64,000 nt of DNA from Xylogone sp. PMI_703 (lineage: Eukaryota > Ascomycota > Leotiomycetes), in contig JAJTUQ010000009.1 of NCBI GenBank assembly GCA_021399445.1, positions 141,501 through 205,500 on the forward strand, written 5' to 3'. The translations under genes were made by a program, and so were the position numbers. Shown here in pieces: positions 56,566 to 64,000 of this stretch; positions within the stretch are counted from its first letter, which is position 1; each line of letters opens with the position of its first letter. The notes beneath the pieces are model-generated. The model was not told the origin of the DNA and did not search any database. It saw nothing but the letters and a program-made list of their open reading frames with translations.

Positions 56566-57839
56566 ATGACTAATGCACAACTGGCATATGCTATTTCTGA
56601 TGAAGAGCTGAAAGAGATATACGAATTCACGATTGATCTTTCTCATCGAGCCGGTGAGATTCTGCTCAATAGAATGGATAAGTAATAGGCAAACGTGAAT
56701 AGTCGACGAGAAGAGTAAGAACATGTCGAGAAAATGAATGTAGTCGACATTATGACACAGACAGATATTAGTTAATACTACAGTGATATAAATGAAGATG
56801 TGCGGCAGGTAGAAGACGGCGACTGACGATTGTGAATGATTAGATGTGGAGACTTTCTTGAAGGATAAGGTGATAAAGAGATATCCAAGCCATGAGTTAG
56901 TTTTGAGCTACGGTTCTTTTATGTCCAAAGGGTGACTATACTCTGATATAGAACAATTAAGTTTATATGTTGACTTATTCTTAGATGAATTAGCGAAGAA
57001 AAATATAACAAGAGCAGTTCAAAAGAATATCTTATTGGAGATGTGCCAACATAATACATAGATCTTCTAGATGATAAGTCTTTACTTATCCAATGATTTA
57101 CATATTAAACAATCTATAATATATCTAACTATTTCCAGGAACTGTAAACTACACTCACCTCTTCCTTATGTTCTCTATCTCTATCATTCTCTGTGTCTTT
57201 GGAGTACTAGTAATTAACGTAATCTATGCCCTAATGCTAAACATCACATACTCTGCCTGTACTAGACTTGGATTTTGGATATAAAATGCCAGAGGAGTCA
57301 AGAGATAACTCCCTCTCATACGAGATCTAATCCTTCCTTTCCTAATTAATGTACCAAAGAGATGTATATTCAGTTATAAATAGGATAAGGATAAAAGAGA
57401 TAAGCCTAATAGAAATCTGTATTAAAAAGTAAAGAGTTTCGTCAACAGGGCAACAGAGATTAAAGGCAGAAACGGTAAAAGAGAAATAGTACACAGAGTT
57501 AGAAGTTTAGGAAAATAATTTAGTACTCAAAATATTTTAGATAATACGTTGTAGACTGATTTGTACTCTTAGTACTACCTTGGACTTTGTATATGTTGCT
57601 ACTGGAGCTTTTGATATTTGGTGGGAAGGTGGGTGTTGAGAATGGTAAGTCTACAAAGCTATAAGAAAGTTATCAAATCCGCTGAACTAAACATATTCTA
57701 CAGAGATATAATTACAGGAATATACATTCTTCGTAAGGCTAAAGACCTTATAACAACAGCAAATCCTTCTGCTGATATAGAGAATACAGTTATTACAGAG
57801 GTAAAGCTAGGATTTAGGCTATATCTTGCTATCAGGTAA
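56566..57839 (+). pseudogene. Inositol monophosphatase-family remnant (qutG/qa-X-like)
   Basis: The 5' part (ATG 56566) reads LKEIYEFTIDLSHRAGEILL and, after stops, VEKMNVVDIMTQTD, the N-terminal blocks of the family. The 3' part reads LDFVYVATGAFDIWWEGGC-stop-EW, then an intron (57643 to about 57701), IITGIYILRKAKDLITTANP and ADIENTVITEVKLGFRLYLA. The stop in GGC-stop-EW is TGA where Trp is conserved. The middle is AT-rich and unreadable. Fungal quinate clusters contain a member of this family (qutG in Aspergillus, qa-X in Neurospora), though other members are general inositol phosphatases, so the link rests on the neighbours. Confidence 0.7.
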
Positions 57840-58221
57840 GATTTCATGGCCCTCTTTGTGTAGTATAATTTACTAAAGCAGTCCGATACTCAGACCAGCA
57901 GAAGATGACAAGAACAAGACAGGAAGACAGGCCTAAGAAAGAGTTATAAGGGGAACTTGGAAAAGGGTTAGAAACCTTGATTATAAAAGGCCCGGTGCTT
58001 AAATAGAATACATAAAGTAGTTTTATTATATTATATATTCTATTAAAATAAAGCATATTATTTTAAATATTACTTTCTGACACTCAGTAAAGTATATAAT
58101 GCTTAAGGCTCTTAACTTTATACCTTATTACTCTAAATCATCATATGTATATAACAGTCATAAATAGTTATTATTACTAATAAGAGCCAACAACAACCTT
58201 CGAGATTACATCTTTAACATC
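57840..58221. other. Short intergenic, AT-rich
   Basis: Separates the convergent monophosphatase and dehydrogenase remnants. No feature recognised. Confidence 0.5.
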
Positions 58222-58871
58222 TTATGCCAGCATTTCACTCATACTTTGTCCTGTCCAAAAACGATCTTGCTCTAGTCTCTAGTATATCATTGCCTCCGTA
58301 CCAGGTACTACTTACTACTCTTTACTCACTGCTAACCTTGCGATCTGTATATCTGGGCTCGGATAATAACACATCTCCAAAATTATGCCTTTCCCTGTCC
58401 CTTTTTTTAACATAATCGTCATAATATCTCGGACTAACCTCTCCGACTCGGTCTAGGGGACGATGTCCAGGATAGCAAAGACAATCACAGCTCAAGTGAA
58501 AAGAGATGATGCTTGCTCGACAGATATAACGTATATTAATTCAAAATCAGTCTTTAGACCCAATTTAAAAACTAGCGTGGTGCAATCTTTGATCATGGCT
58601 TGAACTTCGGACGCGTCGCGATTAATGATGTAAATTAGGGTACAGCCCAAAAACTGTGTCAAGCTGTAGATTGCACTTCGGCTAGTTCCTCCCCCTCCAA
58701 CGACGAGTGCTGGTTTACTCTTGAAACTCTTGAAGTGTACCTCGGAGACGTTTTGCCGTATCGCTTCTCCGATCCCAATGCAATCTGTATTGGTTCCAAT
58801 GAGTAATCGTCGGCTATTCCCACTTTGGCTAGTGCGGCCGACTTTTGAAACTGCGGTTCCCTTGAACTAGC
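58222..58871 (-). pseudogene. Quinate/shikimate dehydrogenase remnant, C-terminal half
   Basis: On the minus strand from about 58830: GTNTDCIGIGEAIRQN (substrate/domain hinge), KPALVVGGGGTSRSAIYSL (NAD(P)-binding glycine loop), TLIYIINRDASEVQAMI, then FAILDIVP-stop-TESERLV, LEMCYYPSPDIQIARLA and GTEAMIY-stop-RLEQDRFWTG, ending SEMLA. This order matches fungal quinate or shikimate dehydrogenases of the AroE fold. The N-terminal substrate domain is missing: the frame is cut at 58866, inside a 30-bp inverted repeat shared with LINE sequence. Stops at expected Gln codons (CAG to TAG) are C-to-T changes. Confidence 0.82.
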
Positions 58872-58895
58872 CAAAGTGGGAATAGCCGACGATTA
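58804..58895. repeat. Perfect 30-bp inverted repeat
   Basis: 58804-58833 and 58866-58895 are exact reverse complements (core GGCTATTCCCACTTTGGC) with a 32-nt spacer. The dehydrogenase frame begins in the left arm and a LINE-type frame begins in the right arm. Confidence 0.9.
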
Positions 58896-59103
58896 CATCA
58901 AAAGATTGATCACGGCAATACCGAGAAAGCGAACGAAAGTAAAGTACTCAACACTAAAAGCCTACGAGAAGATTGGATTCATGAACACTTTAGGCAAGAT
59001 TATGGACATGGTGCTAGAGAAGCATATGGCGTACAACATGCAATCAACACTATCCTCGAGAAAGTGCATTGAGCCCAAACAACAAAAGAGAGTAATTAAT
59101 CAG
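58876..59103 (+). pseudogene. LINE (Tad-like) reverse transcriptase fragment
   Basis: A short open frame holds LKAYEKIGFMNTLGKIMDM and VLEKHMAYNMQSTLS, which resemble the 'YRPISLLNTLGKVLE' region of non-LTR reverse transcriptases in fungal Tad-type elements. Only about 75 codons remain; it ends at the LTR-A copy. Moderate confidence because the match is short. Confidence 0.5.
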
Positions 59104-59169
59104 CTTACTCATGCTCGATGTCTCGACTGTCAAAGATATTGCTTACGTAATTGGCGTTGGCCAATCATA

Positions 59170-59598
59170 ACGTAAATCCCTGTGCACCGGGCCAACCCCA
59201 TGAAGCGGGCCACCGAAATTTACCGCAAAATTGAGAAAATCCAACTCTTGATATCTCAACAACTATAGAATTTCAAGAGCTAGTATCTTAGAGACTGATT
59301 AATTATTAAAACTTCAATTTGAATATATGATACATTTGCTTTCAAGGCATTTGCATTGTTGTAAAATTAGAATTCGGACCTTTAGTTCAAGGCTATTTTA
59401 TTGTACTACAAAAACTACATATGCTGACTGTATTAAATTTTGTATATATGTTTATTTAATAATAAATATATGAATCACACATTTTTATTAAATATAATTC
59501 TGTAGTTGTTGAGATATCGAAAGTTGGATTTTCTCAATTTTGCGGTAAATTTCGGTGGCCCGCTTCATGGGGTGGGCCCGGTGCACAGGGATTTACGT
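59170..59598. mobile_element. MITE with TA duplication (429 bp)
   Basis: Ends ACGTAAATCCCTGTGCACCG / CGGTGCACAGGGATTTACGT with long inner arms (GGCCACCGAAATTTACCGCA and complement). It is flanked by TA at 59168-59169 and 59599-59600; the empty site is seen at 671-861. Confidence 0.93.
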
Positions 59599-59717
59599 TA
59601 GCTGTAGAAGCTAACGGTCGGTAAAAGAGAAGAGTTTTACCGGTTTACCCTTATGTACTGTACATTATCAAGACTAGCAACGAATAGAGTCTCTGTACCA
59701 TACAATTTATATGTGGA

Positions 59718-60314
59718 TGTAACGTTCCTACAAGGGTATGGGTTTATCTATCACTCAAATGATAGATGAAGGTAAAGGGCAAGAGAATAGCTTCACAAGG
59801 CTTTAGGGTAGTTACTATGAAATGCAGGTATGCTGTAAATCAATTGAGTTGAGCACGAGGCTCCTATCTACTGTAAAACTATCTACTTATATAGTATGTG
59901 TTGGTGACTGGATCCGCCTGGATCCCTATGGTCCTGGATCCAAGAGATCCTATCCGGTCCTATTTGTCACGTGCTCGCCTATTTGCTAGTACTAGCTTTT
60001 TGCACGTACAAGCAAATAGCTAGCACAAGCGGAAAGGTAGTACTATTTTCCCGATAGTACTACCACCTAGTTAGTACAACCAAAGGGTTAGTACTATAAC
60101 TTCGATAGTACTATCCTTTAGCTTGTACAACCCTTTTTATAGTACTAGTGTTGAACTTGTACTATCCTTTCGCTAGTACTAGTAATACGATAGTACTAGC
60201 GATATCATTACCAGGTCCCTGATAGCCGTCTTAATTTATACCTATTTAACTGAGGCGACGGCTATAGGGGCCCTATACTCAGGTATCTTGTCACAACCCT
60301 GCGGGGTCGTGACA
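59718..60314 (+). repeat. LTR-B solo-LTR-like repeat (597 bp) inside LTR-A
   Basis: TGTAACG...GTGACA flanked by GTGGA (59713-59717 and 60315-60319). The GTAC array runs 59989 to 60193 in 17-bp steps, with GCAC at 60023. The empty site in the copy at 671-861 confirms both borders. Confidence 0.95.
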
Positions 60315-60442
60315 GTGGAGTAGCCTAACCACTGCGCCATAACCTCTGACATACTCATGCTCGATGTCTCCAACATTGTATTACATAAACGGTTAATCCG
60401 CAATCTCCGAAAAACAGAACTTCTAGTCCAATTAATCGTCGG

Positions 60443-61480
60443 TGTCACGACCCCGCAGGGTTGTGACAAGCGACTTAAGTACAGGGCCTCTATAGCCGTC
60501 GCCTTAGTTAAATAAGTATAAGATAAGACGGCTATCAGGGTCCTGGTTATGGTATCGCTAGTACTATCGCATTACTAGTACTAGCGAAAGGATAGTACAA
60601 GTTCAACACTAGTACTATAAAAAGGGTTGTACAAGCTAAAGGATAGTATTATCGGAATTATAGTACTAACCCTTTGGTTGTACTAGCTAGGTGGTAGTAC
60701 TATCGGAGAAATAGTACTACCTTTCCGCTTGTGCTAGCTATTTGCTTGTACGCGCAAAAAGCTAGTACTAACGTAATTCCCTGTGTTACCGGCCACCCTG
60801 CGTTACCGGCCACCTAAATTTACGGCAAAAGCGATCAGTATCAACCCCTAGCAAACTCCACAAATATAGTAGCTAACTAATCAAAATTGTACTTGAAAAC
60901 AAGTTACTATATAATTATTATATATTTGATTTCGTTTTGGATTTTAGACTACTATAATAACATCAAATTAAATCTTAGACCATAAAATTAATGTTATTTT
61001 ATTATACAGCTTTAACCATAAAAGCAATTAGTATGCAAATTTGTAAAGATATTCTAAATTAACTCAATAGTTAATATCAAAAATTTGAGTGCATATAACA
61101 AAGTTGTTGTTGAGTTTACAAGGGGTTGATACTGATCGCTTTTGCCGTAAATTTAGGTGGCCGGTAACGCAGGGTGGCCGGTAACACAGGGAATTACGTT
61201 AGCGATTAAGCGAGCACCTGGATTAGATAAGCGGATCCCATGGATCCCATGGATCCCCAGGAGGATCGATGGGATCAATGGGACTCGAAGGAAATTCACT
61301 CTTTATATAAGTAGATAGAACTCACAGTAGATAGGAGCTTCGTGCTCAACTCAATTGATTTACAGCATACCTGCATTTCATAGTAACTATCCTAAACCTT
61401 CGTGAAGTTATTCTCTTGCCCTTTACCTTCATCTATCATTTGAGTGATAGATAACCCCATACCCTTGTAGGAACGTTACA
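60443..61480 (-). repeat. LTR-B solo-LTR-like repeat carrying a MITE
   Basis: TGTCACGACC...GGAACGTTACA flanked by GTCGG on both sides (60438-60442 and 61481-61485). Without the inserted MITE and its TA it is 607 bp, matching the long subfamily. The array runs from 60561 to 60765, and the MITE entered right after the last GTACTA. Confidence 0.93.
60771..61199. mobile_element. MITE with TA duplication (429 bp) inside LTR-B
   Basis: Ends ACGTAATTCCCTGTGTTACC / GGTAACACAGGGAATTACGT, with a doubled GTTACCGGCCACC word in each arm and TA on both sides. Same length and end pattern as the element at 59170 but a different interior, so a sister subfamily. Confidence 0.92.
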
Positions 61481-61532
61481 GTCGGCTCGTTAAATCGGCC
61501 TTCATTTCTAGTCGTTGCCTCCTAGTCGGGGG

Positions 61533-62025
61533 AAGCGGTTGCCACTGATAAGCAGATGCCACACTTTTTATTTTGTATGGGATTCGCATACAAAAACGAA
61601 ATCAATTTCATCAAACTACTATAACAAAATTATCCTCAAGCCTTTATGTTTACTCCACTTAAATAGTATATTTTAGCGACTAGATTATAACTTACTGAAA
61701 ACTTCAATGCGAATTTTTATGTAATAACTAAGATATTCAAGGTTAATAGATCAATTTTAGCAGTAATCAGGAAGCGGGATATTTTATTTAATACTCAGTC
61801 TAGACCATATAATGACTAAAAACTTAATATCAACAGTTATTTAAGGGCAAACTATTAATATTACAACTTAATAGTAACTAATTATTATGTTTTTTAAGTG
61901 AAATAAACATAAGGTGAATTATTATAGTAGTTTAAAGACGTGTTATTGTAGTAGTTTGACAAATTTGTATGCGAATCCCATACAAAATAAAAAGTGTGGC
62001 ATCCGCTTATCAGTGGCAACCGCTT
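61533..62025. mobile_element. Second MITE family with ~62-bp inverted ends (493 bp)
   Basis: The left arm AAGCGGTTGCCACTGATAAG...GGATTCGCATACAAA is repeated in inverse orientation at the right with about one mismatch. The AT-rich interior has no coding sequence. It lies within the outer foldback element. Confidence 0.8.
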
Positions 62026-62292
62026 TGTGACGGTCCCCCATGGGGATTCCTTAGGCACTCACTCGCTCGCTTATTCTCTTCGGCTATTCCCTCTCATTCC
62101 TTAGATATTAGGTATCCATAGGTAGTTACCCGAGCTTGACGGCTCTCTAGAATCACTATCGCTTTTACCACTCCATATATTGCCCATAGGGTCCTATGCC
62201 GTGACACGCTTCCCCCGACTAGGAGGCAACGACTAGAAATGAAGGCCGATTTAACGAGCCGACGATTAGTGGTAGATTTTCGGAGATTCATC

Positions 62293-63198
62293 GTCGGCTT
62301 CTCTACCTTACACTTACACGGCTTTCCTTACTCGTATTCTCTTGAGACGACTGGCGTAGCTAGAACTTCAAACACACTGCTAAAGCAACAAACGACATAA
62401 TTCCCAGCCATGCAGACCAGATGTCCTTTAAGGCCTCGTACGCGTTGGCATTGAAGAGCTGTGCCACGCCTCGCCCAACTCTCAACCCTAGCGACTATAA
62501 TTGATTACAAGGAAAATCAAGGAGGGGAACTGTATATAGGAGAGCTAGCTTAGAAGACACGATTGAGGTAGAGTTTTACTCACGATGCTGCTTGAGACTA
62601 TCAGCCCTAGCAGGGAGCTGGCCAGATCCAAATGAGTGATGTTTTACTATAACGTGAACGCAGTCAGACGTCATAAATACACGGCCAAATAAAGGTAGAT
62701 TGAACGATTATCCATTATTCGTTACCATTCGATCAGCCATGAGGATCTCTCGTATCCAGAGCCCTTTAAACCCCATCGCCATGCATATATTCGAACATAT
62801 TTTATATACATGCTAACGTTTCTCCGTTATATACACGTTAACGTTCTCCCATATATATTCGGTTCATCCATTAGCAGAGCAGTCTTCAGGTATCCTTCTG
62901 AGGCCAAAGAATCCGTTTCGTCCAAATTGACTTGATGTCAGGCACCAAGGTTGCATGCGGCCGGAATAAGCATCACCCGTGACTCGCCGCGCGAGCGAAG
63001 CGAGTGTAGGCGAGCTACAAGCGAGCGATTCAGGGCCTGAGGCCGCGATTCCATATATATAGGGGGAGCCCCCCTTTTTTTACGGGAGGGGCTAGAGTTC
63101 AATTTGTATAACATTCTTACGATATAGAGCTGTATTGTAGTGATCAATCGAATTACCACTTACCTACCAGTGACGTCACGGCATATTCAACCACTCCT
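62293..63198. other. Intergenic, possible terminal exon of a membrane protein
   Basis: On the minus strand, 62490-62360 reads GVAQLFNANAYEALKDIWSA and a hydrophobic end (WLGIMSFVALAVCL), preceded by a TCGCTAG acceptor-like site; it could be a last exon, but nothing upstream supports it. 62985-63060 is a GC-rich foldback (GCGAGCGAAGCGAG). Confidence 0.3.
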
Positions 63199-64000
63199 TC
63201 ACTCTGTGTAGTAAAACCCCTGACACTTGAGCATGATGTAAAACACAAGCATCCACAGTAGCACCAACATTCCCGACATGACAGTCCCGACGATCTTGAT
63301 AGATCGGGCATTAAAAGATTTACCGATAGCTAGGGTGGCGGTGACAAGGGCCGTGTTGGGAAAGACAAAAGGGAACCTAAACTCATAAGCAAACAGCAGC
63401 TAAACTGAGAGCGCATAAGTATACTGACCATGTCATATCGAACCGGGTGTGATATTGTGGATGATGCGGTCTCATCACCTGCCAATGAGCGCCAACACTG
63501 ACGATGAGGAACCAGACACACCATCCCCAGAGCCAAAGGCCAATAAGATCTGAAATTAGCTTAAGGAAGGAGGCCGATTCTGGATGGCCAAGATAGCCAT
63601 TTGGCATCACTTTATCCATCAGGGTGTTTCCAATGTGAACTAAGCCTGCAGTGGTGAAACCACTTGGTCCGACCGAGACGAACTGTTGCAAGTTAGAGAT
63701 TTGATTCACATAAAACCAAAGACACGCGCCAACTTACGATGCCAGGCCGAGTAGTCTCTTGAGGCGGTTTCTGCGTCATCAGGCGGTATATAAAGGCGCT
63801 GTAAATCGTCAAACTGACAAGAAATCCGGTGTCTTGCACACATACGGCTCCAAACACTATAGAGGGTGAATTTATATGTGTAGCAGCAGCGGCATCTGGG
63901 CAGCTGTCGATGAGATTTGCGGCTAGAGGTGCAATCAGAAGAAGAGGATAAGCAGGGAAGACCCAAATCGGAGTCATGGTATGGATTGGAAATGTTCTTG
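63199..64000 (-). CDS. Mae1/TehA-type (SLAC1 family) anion transporter, partial
   Basis: Minus-strand exons 64000-63738, 63682-63429 and 63376-63199 join in frame across introns of 55 and 52 nt and end at TGA 63201-63199; about 230 residues are visible. The 5' part lies beyond the window; the frame is open to base 64000, and ATG 63979 is internal by family comparison. Membrane segments alternate with conserved motifs: MTPIWVFPAYPLLLIAPLAA, LTIYSAFIYRLMTQKPPQE, FVSVGPSGFTTAGLVHIGN, LWLWGWCVWFLIVSVGAHWQ, RFDMTWFPFVFPNTALVTAT and a last hydrophobic helix (LVLLWMLVFYIML). Family members carry malate or other dicarboxylates, or sulphite, across the plasma membrane; the substrate is not decided here. 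Intact in the visible part. Confidence 0.88.

Larger units (their letters stand above)
59128..60351 (+). repeat. Solo LTR-A (Copia), carrying two nested insertions
   Basis: The pieces TGTCAAAGATATTGC..., GCTGTAGAAGCTAACGG... and GTAGCCTAACCACTG...CTCTGACA are colinear with the LTR at 671-861. Removing the MITE plus TA (431 bp) and the LTR-B plus 5-bp duplication (602 bp) leaves 191 bp, the exact length of the intact copy. The outer flanks share TACTCATGCTCGATGTCTC on both sides instead of a simple 5-bp duplication. Confidence 0.9.
60402..62292. mobile_element. Outer foldback element, interrupted twice
   Basis: The left arm, AATCTCCGAAAA...AATCGTCGG (60402-60442) continued at 61486-61536 (CTCGTTAAATCGGCC...GGGGGAAGCG), is the inverse of 62207-62292. 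An LTR-B copy splits the left arm, and a MITE lies immediately inside it. The interior to the right (62026-62206) has no coding sequence. Class unknown. Confidence 0.6.

Overview
The window looks like a transposon-rich, AT-biased accessory region of a filamentous ascomycete (Pezizomycotina). Short introns (about 41-102 nt) with GT...AG borders split several genes. Typical fungal families are present: Zn2Cys6 regulators, a HET-domain protein, a class II DAHP synthase, a Mae1/TehA transporter and fungal hAT and Mutator transposases. Many genes and repeats carry C-to-T and G-to-A changes that turn Trp codons (TGG) into TAG or TGA, as repeat-induced point mutation (RIP) would do. I cannot name the species.

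Layout. 1-4 kb: end of a Copia retrotransposon with its 3' LTR, a pogo-type transposase relic, and copies of a ~600-bp solo-LTR-like repeat ('LTR-B') and TA-flanked MITEs. 4.6-5.3 kb: an intact SnoaL-like gene behind a 125-bp upstream module that recurs at 34.4 kb before a small secreted protein gene. 6.6-15 kb: a BTB-like fragment, two hAT elements, an LTR-B copy, two tRNA-like relics and a Mutator fragment. 15.8-16.9 kb: an intact secreted epoxide-hydrolase-like gene. 18.8-22.2 kb: a decayed Mutator element with matching terminal inverted repeats.

22.7-31.4 kb is the best preserved gene block: two spliced Zn2Cys6 regulators, an alpha/beta hydrolase and a dienelactone hydrolase, whose exon models stay in frame. 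32.6-34.2 kb is a RIP-inactivated hAT. 36.2-37.7 kb is a class II DAHP synthase (entry enzyme of the shikimate pathway). 39.4-40.7 kb is a divergent mRNA guanylyltransferase with all motifs present. 41-44.9 kb holds a truncated hAT, a ~800-bp repeat shared with 31.8 kb, and an ankyrin gene broken by an apparent inversion.

47.6-58.9 kb is a graveyard: a Zn2Cys6 regulator remnant, a GH5 endoglucanase piece running in frame into a P450 piece, a 3-dehydroshikimate dehydratase, a HET gene, a GNAT acetyltransferase, an inositol-monophosphatase-family gene and a quinate/shikimate dehydrogenase, all disabled by nonsense changes. The dehydratase, dehydrogenase and monophosphatase-type genes together resemble a dead quinate-utilisation (qa/qut-like) cluster. 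59.1-62.3 kb is a nest of insertions whose order can be reconstructed. The window ends inside a Mae1/TehA-type anion transporter.

The most striking unexplained pattern is in LTR-B: 13 GTAC-centred palindromic sites spaced at exactly 17 bp, kept in all five full copies.
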